This document shows positions 55,593-63,666 of a DNA stretch of 64,000 bases, in pieces. The stretch covers positions 310,001-374,000 of the forward strand of contig DASWZV010000143.1 of NCBI GenBank assembly GCA_036407095.1, read 5' to 3'. A program made the position numbers and the translations under genes. Under the pieces are notes generated by a model. It saw only the letters and a program-made list of their open reading frames with translations, did no database searches and was not told the origin of the DNA. How positions within the stretch are numbered: the stretch's first letter is position 1; the number at the start of each line of letters is the position of its first letter. Source of the DNA: Gp6-AA40 sp036407095 (lineage in GTDB: Bacteria; Acidobacteriota; Vicinamibacteria; Vicinamibacterales; UBA2999).

Positions 55593-56426
55593 GTGTCAAC
55601 CCCGCTCGCTTGCACTGTAAGAAAGTGCGCTTTCCCTCTAGAGAAGCGTGAGCGCACTTACGTCTGCGAGCGCGGCCACTCCTACGACATCGCGCGCAGC
55701 GGCTATGTGAACCTGCTGCAGCCGCAGGATCGGCGATCGCGGGAGCCGGGCGATTCGAAAGAGGCAGTCGCGGCGCGGGCATCGCTGCTGGCCGCCGGCG
55801 TCGGGCGAACGCTCGTCGACGCGGTCTCCGAGAAGGCGCTGACGCTCGCGCTCCCCCGCGATCCCGTCGTCGTCGATCTCGGGTCGGGGACCGGCGATGC
55901 GATCGCCTCGCTCGGGCGTCGTCTCTCGATCGCCGGCATCGGCATCGACCTTTCGTCGGCGGCCGCGGAACACGCGGCCCGCCGCTTCCCCAATCACACC
56001 TGGGTCGTCGCTAACGCCGATCGTCGTCTGCCATTGCTGGACGCGAGCGTCGATCTGATGCTGTCGCTGCACGGCCGCCGCAATCCCGACGAAGCGGAGC
56101 GAGTGGTCCGGTCGGACGGGAAGGTTCTCATCGCGGTGCCGGCCCGAGACGATCTGATCGAGTTGCGGAGCCTGGTGCAAGGGGCTGGTGTCGAACGCGA
56201 TCGCAGCGAGGCGCTTATCGAGGCGCATCAACCGCGATTCGAGGTGGTCGACCGAGTAGCCGTCCGCGAGACGATCACGCTCGATCGCGCGGTGCTGTTG
56301 AACCTGCTCCGTGGAACCTACCGCGGCGCGCGGCTGCGGGCCGCCGGGCGAGTGGCGAGCGTCGATCGGATGGCCGTGACGCTCGCGTCAGAGATGTTCG
56401 TGATGATGAGAAGCAGGATCCCGTGA
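55593..56426 (+). CDS. rlmA: 23S rRNA (guanine-N1)-methyltransferase RlmA family
   Basis: 277 residues from GTG 55593. A zinc ribbon at the N-terminus (CTVRKCAFPLEKRERTYVC with RGHSYDIARSGYVNLLQ) precedes a SAM-dependent Rossmann fold (VVDLGSGTGDAIASL). QPQDRRSREPGDSKEAVAAR is the family signature. It methylates G745 or G748 in helix 35 of 23S rRNA. Longer in-frame starts exist within the GCAGAGA repeat but lack conservation, so GTG 55593 is preferred. Convergent with the kinase, only 1 bp apart. Confidence 0.9.
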   Translation: MSTPLACTVRKCAFPLEKRERTYVCERGHSYDIARSGYVNLLQPQDRRSREPGDSKEAVAARASLLAAGVGRTLVDAVSEKALTLALPRDPVVVDLGSGTGDAIASLGRRLSIAGIGIDLSSAAAEHAARRFPNHTWVVANADRRLPLLDASVDLMLSLHGRRNPDEAERVVRSDGKVLIAVPARDDLIELRSLVQGAGVERDRSEALIEAHQPRFEVVDRVAVRETITLDRAVLLNLLRGTYRGARLRAAGRVASVDRMAVTLASEMFVMMRSRIP

Positions 56427-56427
56427 G

Positions 56428-57915
56428 CTACTGAAAGGCTTCTGCCACGATCCTGCACGATATGCGTACGAACGTGCACGTCGACTCCGCCGTGATCCGT
56501 TCGCCGGCACCCTCGCCCGATTCGATCGTGCCGCGCGTCATCACTGAGAAGCCGATGCGTCCGCGATCGACGAGCCGCTCATCGATGAACAAGCGTTCGC
56601 CTTTCAGCGGATGCACGTCGAAGCGAATGCGGTGACCCTTGTAGGTCGTGTTCCAGCCAACGTGAAAGCGAAGCGCGGCAATGCATCCCACCGCGCTCAC
56701 AGCGACGAGGGTGAGCCCGACTCCCACGTTACGCCCTCTGCTCCGCGTGACCAGCATCAGGCCAGGCAGCACCAGCGACGTCAGCGAGATGAGGACGTTC
56801 TGGACGATGCGTCTCCAGAGCGTCGTTTCATTCAAGATCTCGACCTTCAGCAGCGACGCGACCGTCTGGGCCGACGCTGGGCGCCGAGCCGGGTCGCGAT
56901 CGAGGCACTGCGTGATGACGTCGCGCACGAGCGCGTTGGCGAGGCGGCTCGAATCAAGCGGGGGAGTGGTGGTCTTCGATGTGTGCTGAGCGACCAGCGT
57001 CTCGAGCGGTGTGTTCGTTGCGAAGACACGCTGCCCCGTGAAGATCTCATGCATCATCAGGCCAAGCGCGTAGATGTCGCTGCGCTCGCTGACCTGCTCG
57101 CCGAGCAGATGCTCGGGCGCCATGTAGGTCGGCGTGCCCTCGCGAGCGCCATCGGCTGCACCCGCCGTCGCGATGCCGAAGTCCATCAACTGCGGCTGAC
57201 CGGCCTTGTTTAACATGATGTTGGCCGGCTTCAGATCGCGATGGAGCACGCCGCGCGTGTGGACCGCCGCAAGGCCCGCGCAGATCTGCCGCGTCAGTTC
57301 CACGGCTTCATGTGCCGGGAACGCGCCGCGTCTTCTCAACGCAGCGGCGAGATCTTCGCCGTCGATGTACTCCATCGAGAGAAACAGTCGTCCATCGATT
57401 TCGCTGATGTCGTAGACGCGGCACACATTCGGGTGAGAGATCTGACGCGCGAGGCTGACCTCGTTGTGAAACTGCGCGAGCCGCTTCGGATCGCGTGCGA
57501 GCGCGGGCGGCAGCAGCTTCAACGCGACCGGTTGATTGAGCCGGAGGTCGTCAGCGAGGTAGACAGCGCCCATCCCACCGCGTCCGAGGAGGCGTGTGAC
57601 CCGGTACCGATCGCCGAGCAGAGAGCCTTCTTCGATTGGTGCATCGAGGAGCCGCGTGCCTCCCGTTCGTGGACGAGTTCCACTTCGAGCCGCTTCGTCC
57701 AGGCTTTGTGTGGGAAGGCTCGTGACGTCGAGCGCTTCGGTCGGCAACTGCGTAACCTCGACGGCTCCGGTCGGCAGGCGTGTGACGTCGTGGGCTATCG
57801 ATGCGGGCTGCGCCGTCAGACGCGTCACTGCATCGCTGTCGACGAGCGGCCGCCCGCACGACGGACAGAACCGGCTTCCCTCGGGCGCGGAGGCGTGGCA
57901 GACGAGACACTGCAT
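56428..57915 (-). CDS. Zinc-ribbon Ser/Thr protein kinase, membrane-bound
   Basis: 495 residues. N-terminal zinc ribbon (CLVCHASAPEGSRFCPSC), then four near-10-residue repeats (VTRLT, VTRLPT, VTQLPT, VTSLPT, residues 30-70) rich in Thr. Kinase domain about 100-365: LGRGGMGAVY, LKLLPP, HRDLKPANI, DFGIAT, and APE in YMAPEHLLGE. Two transmembrane helices (about 375-440) and a short extracytoplasmic C-terminus follow. ATG 57915 is 8 nt after a -10 element. Confidence 0.92.
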   Translation of the reverse strand: MQCLVCHASAPEGSRFCPSCGRPLVDSDAVTRLTAQPASIAHDVTRLPTGAVEVTQLPTEALDVTSLPTQSLDEAARSGTRPRTGGTRLLDAPIEEGSLLGDRYRVTRLLGRGGMGAVYLADDLRLNQPVALKLLPPALARDPKRLAQFHNEVSLARQISHPNVCRVYDISEIDGRLFLSMEYIDGEDLAAALRRRGAFPAHEAVELTRQICAGLAAVHTRGVLHRDLKPANIMLNKAGQPQLMDFGIATAGAADGAREGTPTYMAPEHLLGEQVSERSDIYALGLMMHEIFTGQRVFATNTPLETLVAQHTSKTTTPPLDSSRLANALVRDVITQCLDRDPARRPASAQTVASLLKVEILNETTLWRRIVQNVLISLTSLVLPGLMLVTRSRGRNVGVGLTLVAVSAVGCIAALRFHVGWNTTYKGHRIRFDVHPLKGERLFIDERLVDRGRIGFSVMTRGTIESGEGAGERITAESTCTFVRISCRIVAEAFQ

Positions 57916-57923
57916 CGGGCCCG

Positions 57924-57929
57924 ATTGTA
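57924..57929 (-). promoter_or_regulatory. -10 element TACAAT of the zinc-ribbon kinase
   Basis: On the minus strand TACAAT is 8 nt before the ATG at 57915, with no ribosome-binding site between. Another instance of the close -10/start spacing. Confidence 0.45.
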
Positions 57930-58068
57930 GGGCCGGAGGGGCAAATCGCGCGACCGTTTCTCCGTCTTCTCAGAGTCTTGAACTGAATTGGTCGAGAGCC
58001 GAGAGCACAAAGCAGGGAAGTCTCGTAGATCACGTTAGACTTGAGAAGACAGGCAAGAGGAAAGCCCC

Positions 58069-58335
58069 ATGTGCCGAAACATCAGGACCCTCGCGAATTT
58101 CGAGCCGCCTGCGACCGACGAGGAGATTCGCGCGTCGGCGTTGCAGTTCGTGCGAAAGCTGAGCGGCTCGACGCGCCCCTCGGTTGCGAACGAACCCGCT
58201 TTCAATCAAGCCGTCGAGGAAGTGACGGCTGCCGCCGAGCGTCTGGTTCGCTCGTTCAAGACGAACGCGGCGCCACGCAATCGTGAAGTAGAGATGCAGA
58301 AAGCCAAGGAGCGGGCCATCAAGCGCTATGCGTAA
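58069..58335 (+). CDS. DUF2277 family small protein
   Basis: 88 residues. MCRNIRTLANFEPPATDEEI start and DUF2277 core (ASALQFVRKLSG, FNQAVEEVTAAAERLV) with a charged C-terminus are characteristic. Function unknown; a small cytosolic helical protein. An AGAGGAAAG ribosome-binding site precedes ATG, and a TTAGACT hexamer lies about 25 bp farther upstream. Confidence 0.85.
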   Translation: MCRNIRTLANFEPPATDEEIRASALQFVRKLSGSTRPSVANEPAFNQAVEEVTAAAERLVRSFKTNAAPRNREVEMQKAKERAIKRYA

Positions 58336-58365
58336 GGCGGAAGACCCGCCTCTACATCGTGACCC

Positions 58366-59568
58366 CTACTTAATCTTCTTGATCCACGCGAGAATCGGCG
58401 CCGCCACGATCTTGTCGTCGGTGTCGATCGAGAACACTTCCGACATGTGACTCTCGCCCTTTGCGAAGAGCATCGTCGGGCAATGACCGGCGCCGTCCTT
58501 GGCCTTGGCGCCATCGAGTGTGCACAGCTCGTCGTGCAGCGCTTTGTCGGCAGCGGTCATGTCGCCCGTCACACCGGGATCGAGCTCGGCGCGCACGAGC
58601 ATGATCTTCACGCTGGTCGCTTTGAAGCCAGGAAGATTGTCGCGCTCCGCCTGTTGTTCCGGCGTCAGCTGCTGACCGAAGCCGCCGCGTCCGCCGCCTG
58701 CGCCGCGAGCGCCCCCCGCACCGCCGGCGCGCGCACTGCTCGGGCCAGCGATTGCGCCTTCTGCGCCAAGCGCAGTGCCGGTCATGCCGCATGTCGCACC
58801 CGCTTGCGGCCCTCCGGGCGCGCCACCCGGTCCACCTTGACCGCGGCCTGCGCCAGGCGCGCCTGCGCCGCGACCGCCGCCGCCGACACCAGGCACGGGA
58901 TTGCCCGACATGAAGACCGCGCCTTTCACCGCGACGCCTTTCGGCCATCGATCGGCATGACCGATGTACACGCCGAGCGGACCGTTGCCCGCAGAGTGCG
59001 CCCAGATGAACATCCGTTTCGGATCGCCCTTGTACTTCGCGACGTTGTCGGTGAGCCAGTCGACCGCCTTCGAGATGTCGCGACCGCCGTCATCCCAGTT
59101 GCCCGATCCGGGATGCCGTTGAATCAGCACGCCCACCATCCCGTTCTTCGTCGCCCATCGTCCGATGTTGTCGTAGAAGGCGTTTCCTTCGCGCGCCTGC
59201 TGCTCGATCTTGTTGCCGGCGCCGCCCGGCACGTAGATCAGGACCGGCCGGTTGTCGCCGCCCTTGTCAGCCGTGAAGATGTCGATCAGATCCTTCGGGT
59301 CGGGGCCGAACGAAGTGTCGCGCGCGACCGTGATTCCGGGATAGAGCTGCGCAGTAGAGACTGGTGCCGACGCATCAGGGGGCCAGTAGGTGTTGTAGTC
59401 GTTCTTCGGCATCAGCGGCCGATAGAGCTTCGCCGTGCACGCCGGATCGACAATCTGTCCAATCTTCTTCAGCCCTTCCTCGATGTTCGCCGGCACCTGC
59501 GCATCCGCGAGATTCGCAGTGAAGACCATCGCGACCACGACACCGAGCGTCGACGTACCGAAGCGCAT
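58366..59568 (-). CDS. Secreted alpha/beta-hydrolase esterase with Gly-rich insertion
   Basis: 400 residues from ATG 59568, chosen because GGAGG ends 6 nt upstream; ATG 59574 would leave no spacing. Signal peptide (GVVVAMVFTANLADA), then a hydrolase fold with oxyanion-loop YVPGGAGN, nucleophile Ser in WAHSAGNGPLGV, an acid in LVRAELDPGVTG and His in AKGESHMSEVF. Between nucleophile and acid lies a Gly/Ala-rich insertion of about 95 residues (about 225-320), likely a flexible lid or surface loop. Carboxylesterase activity is likely, substrate unknown. Confidence 0.85.
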   Translation of the reverse strand: MRFGTSTLGVVVAMVFTANLADAQVPANIEEGLKKIGQIVDPACTAKLYRPLMPKNDYNTYWPPDASAPVSTAQLYPGITVARDTSFGPDPKDLIDIFTADKGGDNRPVLIYVPGGAGNKIEQQAREGNAFYDNIGRWATKNGMVGVLIQRHPGSGNWDDGGRDISKAVDWLTDNVAKYKGDPKRMFIWAHSAGNGPLGVYIGHADRWPKGVAVKGAVFMSGNPVPGVGGGGRGAGAPGAGRGQGGPGGAPGGPQAGATCGMTGTALGAEGAIAGPSSARAGGAGGARGAGGGRGGFGQQLTPEQQAERDNLPGFKATSVKIMLVRAELDPGVTGDMTAADKALHDELCTLDGAKAKDGAGHCPTMLFAKGESHMSEVFSIDTDDKIVAAPILAWIKKIK

Positions 59569-59609
59569 CTTCATCCTCCGCACCAAGTCCTGTTGCCCTT
59601 GTCCCCGCT

Positions 59610-61430
59610 TCAATCTACGCCGAACGCGAGCAGAACATTTCCCGGCCTGCCGATCAGGCTGACATATCCCGACGTGACGTACAACATTCCGCCCGAGACG
59701 ATCGGGCCCGGACCATCCATCGCGCCGCCGTTGGCGGTGACGCCGTTCACCGTCTCGAATTCCTTGTTCGTGTCGAACGTCCAGACGATCGATCCGTCCT
59801 TCGTCGAATAGGCGCGCACGCCGCCATCCTGCGACCCTGAGAACACGATGCCCGGGATCGCCGTCAGCGCTGCGCCCTGTGCCGCGCTGCATCCTCGGGC
59901 CTTTCCGCACAACGGCGCTTCGGCCGGTTTCGACCACACTTCGCGCCCGCTGTCGATCGTCGTGGCCCGCATGCCGCCCGGCGCATTGCGCGGACCGTTG
60001 ACGCCGAAGTAGACCTGCGTGTCGTCGGCGGCGATGCCCCACTGACCGCCCATGCCGCTGCCGTCGCTCGTCTTGTAATCCCACACCTTCGTGCCCTGGT
60101 CGGGATCGACGGCGTAGGCCATTCCCGATTTCTGCAGCACGACGATCACGTCGCGTCCGTTGGGTCCCTTGGTTAACAGCGGCGAGATCGAGAAGTCGTG
60201 ATCGGGTCCGAGCGTTTCAGGACAGTTCGAGTCCGCCGGGTTCGTCGGCCGACAGCCTCCAGTCCAGACGTCGTTCGTGATTGGCTGAAAGGACCAGCGC
60301 ATCTTGCCGGTCTCCATGTCCAGCGCGATCACGGCGTCGCTGGTCTTGGTGACCGGGCCGGAGTAGTTGTTTCCGGTCGTGATGTAGATCGCGCGGCGCG
60401 CCGCGTCGACCGTGGGTGCACCCCATACCCCGGCGCCCGCCGGGCCCCAGGTCTGCACGCCGTTGGCGTTCTTCGCGCGCGGCTTCGGCTCTTCGGTGAT
60501 TGTGTACGACTTCCAGATCACGGCACCGGTCGATGCATCGAGCGACGTGACACTGCCACGGAACGTGCAGCATTCGTACCGCGGCTGTCCGCCCTGCCCT
60601 TCTTCGCCGACTCCGGCGGTCGGGACGTAGAGACGATTCTGATACAGCGTGACCGAGCCGGTGGCACGCGCGTAGGGATGCGTATCGACTTGCCGATGCC
60701 AGATCTCCTTGCCGGTGGTGGAGTCGACGGCGTATGCCGTGGCGCTGCCGTCGGCGAAATAGACGGCGAAGCCGCTCGCGCTTCCGTTCTTGTAGGCACC
60801 CACGGACACCGCAGTGCGGATGCCGGCCTGTGCGTGATACGTCCAATGCGTGCACCCGCGCCTGGCGTCGAGCGCGTACACATCGCCGCTCTCACTGGCA
60901 ACGAAGAGGCGATCGCCGAGCACTGCTGGCTGCGATCGCGCGGAGTTGACGCCGGCAAAGCCGAACGCCCACTTCAGTTTCAGCTTCGGCACGTTGGTCG
61001 CGTTGAGACCGCCCTTGGCCTGTGACTGGAATCGCGTATTGCCGGCGCCGGCGCCCCAGCCGTTCCATCCGGCCTCGAGCGTCGACGCCTGCAGCGGCGT
61101 GGGTGATGCAGTGCATCGCCCGACGATCGATGGCGGCGCGGCGGTGCCCACCGGACGGCCCGCGAGGAAGCCCGCCACCGCGCGGCGCTCGGCGTCGGTC
61201 AGCTCAGACCCCTGGCGGAACATGTTCCCGACGGTGAGCGTGGTCAGGATCGCTTCTGGAGCGACAGTGCGCAGCACCTCCCGTGTCGGCGCCCGCGAAT
61301 CCGGGCCCGGCTTCGCATGACATGAGGCACAGGCTTTCTCGAACACGGCGGCACCATCCGGCGCGGTCTGGGCGCTGGCGGTGGTCGCAACCAGGAGCAT
61401 CAGCGAGAGCTGCGAAAAGGCGAGACGCAT
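59610..61430 (-). CDS. PQQ-dependent dehydrogenase with N-terminal cytochrome c domain
   Basis: 606 residues from ATG 61430. Signal peptide (LSLMLLVATTASA), a cytochrome c module with EKACASCHAKPGP, then an eight-bladed PQQ propeller (about 115-600) with tryptophan-docking repeats such as GDVYALDARRGCTHWTYH, GSVTSLDASTGAVIWKSY and AYAVDPDQGTKVWDYKTS. It resembles polyvinyl-alcohol-type or sorbosone-type quinoprotein dehydrogenases. It would pass electrons from a periplasmic alcohol or sugar to the respiratory chain. The gene and the esterase downstream (plus 41 bp gap) probably form one operon. Confidence 0.93.
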   Translation of the reverse strand: MRLAFSQLSLMLLVATTASAQTAPDGAAVFEKACASCHAKPGPDSRAPTREVLRTVAPEAILTTLTVGNMFRQGSELTDAERRAVAGFLAGRPVGTAAPPSIVGRCTASPTPLQASTLEAGWNGWGAGAGNTRFQSQAKGGLNATNVPKLKLKWAFGFAGVNSARSQPAVLGDRLFVASESGDVYALDARRGCTHWTYHAQAGIRTAVSVGAYKNGSASGFAVYFADGSATAYAVDSTTGKEIWHRQVDTHPYARATGSVTLYQNRLYVPTAGVGEEGQGGQPRYECCTFRGSVTSLDASTGAVIWKSYTITEEPKPRAKNANGVQTWGPAGAGVWGAPTVDAARRAIYITTGNNYSGPVTKTSDAVIALDMETGKMRWSFQPITNDVWTGGCRPTNPADSNCPETLGPDHDFSISPLLTKGPNGRDVIVVLQKSGMAYAVDPDQGTKVWDYKTSDGSGMGGQWGIAADDTQVYFGVNGPRNAPGGMRATTIDSGREVWSKPAEAPLCGKARGCSAAQGAALTAIPGIVFSGSQDGGVRAYSTKDGSIVWTFDTNKEFETVNGVTANGGAMDGPGPIVSGGMLYVTSGYVSLIGRPGNVLLAFGVD

Positions 61431-61629
61431 GGGCGCAGATTCTATCCCGCCTTCGACCTCCAATGACGCTCCCGGTGAATTGCCCGTGCCTTCGTGCTCC
61501 AATGCGGAATCAGCCGCCCGCAGCGCACCAACTCGGAGATCGGCTGCTAGCGCGCATCTGACTTCTGTAACTGGGCCATCAGCGCGTTCGGCTTGCGTGA
61601 GAGATCTCTTGCGTTCGACTCCGATTGCG
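61431..61629. other. 199 bp with no recognised feature
   Basis: Upstream region of the PQQ dehydrogenase. No gene or promoter stands out. Any longer minus-strand reading frame here is uninterrupted but has no signature and no conserved composition. Confidence 0.5.
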
Positions 61630-62099
61630 CCAGCCAGGTTGACGCATCCTTTCGCGCGGCGATCCGCTCGCCGGCCAATGGCTTCTCCGACGCGTGCCTC
61701 ACGCTGCCTCGCGCTCCCCCGTCGCAAGAGTCTAACGGTCTTGCTCCTCCCTCCGCCGCTCGCGTCGCCTACGAAGCCATTGGCGACTATCGCGTGCGCG
61801 GCTCGCTCCACGCCGCGCTCCAGGATGCATCAACCTGGCCGGCGCAACAGCCCGCGAATGAGAGGTAGTGTCACGCGTCAGCAGCACCCGGCTGGCTGAT
61901 GCGTTCCGGAGTGCCGCGTGGAGCGAGCCGCGCAGGAATGCCGCCAACCGCATCGTAGGCGCTGCGAGCCGCGGGTGAGGAGCAACACCGCCAGCCCCTT
62001 GCGACGAAGGAGCGGCGACACCCCGTCAGGCACACGCCGAAGATGCGATTGGCCGGCGAGCGGATCGCGGCACGGAGGAATGCGTCAGCCAGTCGGGTG
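61630..62099. repeat. Long imperfect inverted repeat, arms about 217 bp
   Basis: The left arm (61630-61846) and right arm (61882-62099, reverse complement) match along their length with many mismatches. CGATCCGCTCGCCGGCCAAT (20 bp) and TGCGCGGCTCGCTCCACGC (19 bp) are identical blocks. A 35 bp spacer separates the arms. Both arms can be read as peptides containing RAAIRSPAN, so they look like two inverted copies of one dispersed element rather than a gene. No terminal transposon signature found. Confidence 0.7.
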
Positions 62100-62147
62100 C
62101 TGGTCGGTGTCACAGGCGGCGGTCGCTCGTCGTCCCTGATTGATTCG

Positions 62148-62294
62148 TTGCTGCCAATCGAGCTCGCCCGTGCCCGGCGCGAAACCGAGCTGGCGTTTGC
62201 ACAGCTGGAAGGCGGCGATCAGTGGTACAACGACTTGACGTTGCTCGTTCTGGTGGGCGCGGGGTTGAAGGCTGTCTTTCGGTTGCTGAAATAG
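62148..62294 (+). CDS. Possible small membrane protein
   Basis: 48 residues from TTG 62148: MLPIELARARRETELAFAQL, then EGGDQWYNDLTLLVLVGAGL and a basic end KAVFRLLK. One transmembrane helix is likely. GTG 62097 is an upstream alternative but lies in the repeat arm. It has no clear ribosome-binding site; included because the terminal hydrophobic segment is unlike repeat-derived sequence. Confidence 0.3.
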   Translation: MLPIELARARRETELAFAQLEGGDQWYNDLTLLVLVGAGLKAVFRLLK

Positions 62295-62296
62295 TG

Positions 62297-62426
62297 AAAC
62301 TCAAAATGCAAAATGCAACAGGAAAGCGGAATCCGGCAAGGGGAACATGGTGGGCGACGCCGCGTATCTACTGTTACGCAAGGCCGTCGTGAGTCTTTTG
62401 CATTTTGAATTTTGCATTTTGCATTA
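62297..62426. repeat. Inverted tandem-repeat element, GCAAAATGC family, before the SPFH gene
   Basis: The left arm (62297-62320) has AAACTCAAAATGCAAAATGC. The right arm (62394-62426) has CTTTTGCATTTTGAATTTTG and CATTTTGCATT. It ends about 6 bp before the ribosome-binding site of the SPFH gene. The same family follows the gene at 63549-63665. Confidence 0.88.
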
Positions 62427-62447
62427 CGGCGAAGGAGCAAAGCGACG

Positions 62448-63536
62448 ATGGGAATCATGGACTTCATCAAGGGCGAGCTGCTCGAGATCATCGAGTGGAC
62501 CGACGACACGCGCGACACGCTCTCGTGGCGCTTTCCCGATGAAGACAAAGCCATCAAGAACGGCGCGCAGCTCATCGTGCGCGAGTCACAGGCGGCGCAG
62601 TTCGTCTACGTCGGCGAATTCGGCGACACCTTCAAACCGGGCAAGCACACGCTGACGACCGAGAACATCCCGGTCCTCACCAAACTCAAGTCGTGGCCGT
62701 ACGGCTTCAACTCGCCGTTCAAGGCCGACGTCTACTTCGTCGTCACGCGCCTGTTCCCTGGCAACAAATGGGGTACGTCCAACCCGGTGATGCTGCGCGA
62801 CAACGACTTCGGCGTCGTGCGCGTGCGCGCCTTCGGCACCTACGACTTCAGGATCATCGAGCCGAAGACGTTCCTGCGTGAGGTCGCCGGCTCCGATCAG
62901 AACTTCCATCTCGATGAGTTCTCCGACACGATGCGCTCGCGCATCGTCAGCATCTTCACCGACGCCATCGCCACCGCGAAGATCCCGGTGCTCGACGTAG
63001 CCTCGCGCTACACCGAGCTCGGCGAAGCGCTGCTGCCGCTGATCAACCCGGCGATCGCGTCGAAGTACGGCCTCGAGATCACCAGCTTCATCGTCGAAAA
63101 CGTGTCGGTGCCGCCCGAGGTCGAGCAGGCGATCGACAAGCGATCGAGCATGGCCGCGATCGGCAATCTCAACGAGTTCGTCAAGTATCAAATGGGGAAA
63201 GGGTTCGAGAGCGGCACGGGCGGCGGCCCCGCCGGCGCCGCAGCGGAACTCGCGGTCGGCTTCGGCCTGGCGCAGCAGATGATGAAAGACGGCTTCGCCG
63301 GCGGCCACGCGATGCCGAGCGTCGTGCCGGTGGCCCCGGCCGGCATCCCGCCGATCCCGTCGGCCGCAGCGTCCGGCCTGCCGGAGCTCCTCAGCCCCGC
63401 CGAAGCGGCACAAGCGCTGGGCGTGTCTGAAGCCGATGTCATGAGCGTCTTGGAAGCGGGCGATCTCAAAGGCAGGAAGATCGGCACGTCGTGGCGGATC
63501 TCGAGAAGCGCGCTCACGGCGTACATGTCTCAGTGA
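62448..63536 (+). CDS. SPFH-domain protein with C-terminal excisionase-like HTH
   Basis: 362 residues from ATG 62448 with GAAGGAG upstream. Residues about 20-255 form the YdjI-type SPFH/virion-core-like domain (GAQLIVRESQAAQFVYVGEF, TTENIPVLTKLKSWPYGFNS). A Gly/Ala-rich region with a short hydrophobic segment follows. The last 50 residues, LSPAEAAQALGVSEADVMSV with KIGTSWRISRSALTAYM, match HTH_17/excisionase-like domains. SPFH proteins scaffold membrane microdomains; the HTH may instead act as a protein or DNA contact (inference). Paired with the zinc-ribbon gene downstream. Confidence 0.85.
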   Translation: MGIMDFIKGELLEIIEWTDDTRDTLSWRFPDEDKAIKNGAQLIVRESQAAQFVYVGEFGDTFKPGKHTLTTENIPVLTKLKSWPYGFNSPFKADVYFVVTRLFPGNKWGTSNPVMLRDNDFGVVRVRAFGTYDFRIIEPKTFLREVAGSDQNFHLDEFSDTMRSRIVSIFTDAIATAKIPVLDVASRYTELGEALLPLINPAIASKYGLEITSFIVENVSVPPEVEQAIDKRSSMAAIGNLNEFVKYQMGKGFESGTGGGPAGAAAELAVGFGLAQQMMKDGFAGGHAMPSVVPVAPAGIPPIPSAAASGLPELLSPAEAAQALGVSEADVMSVLEAGDLKGRKIGTSWRISRSALTAYMSQ

Positions 63537-63548
63537 CGCCGTTGGCAG

Positions 63549-63665
63549 TAATTCAAAATTCAAAATTCAAAATGCAAAATGCAAAATGCAAGAACGGGCC
63601 CGGGTGCAATGATCGCCCGGGCTCTTCTGCGCGTTTTGCATTTTTCATTTTGCATTTTGCATTGA
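63549..63665. repeat. Inverted tandem-repeat element, GCAAAATGC family, after the SPFH gene
   Basis: The left arm (63549-63590) has AATTCAAAATTCAAAATTCA and AAATGCAAAATGCAAAATGC. The right arm (63630-63664) has GCGTTTTGCATTTTTCATTT and TGCATTTTGCATTG. In the centre GGGCCCGGG and CGCCCGGGC form a GC-rich hairpin. It separates the SPFH gene from the zinc-ribbon gene. Confidence 0.9.
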
Positions 63666-63666
63666 C

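Noticed and set aside
61630..62099. Integron attC site or IS element
   Set aside because: The arms lack the attC core sites and typical length, there is no integrase or transposase nearby, and no target-site duplication is visible.
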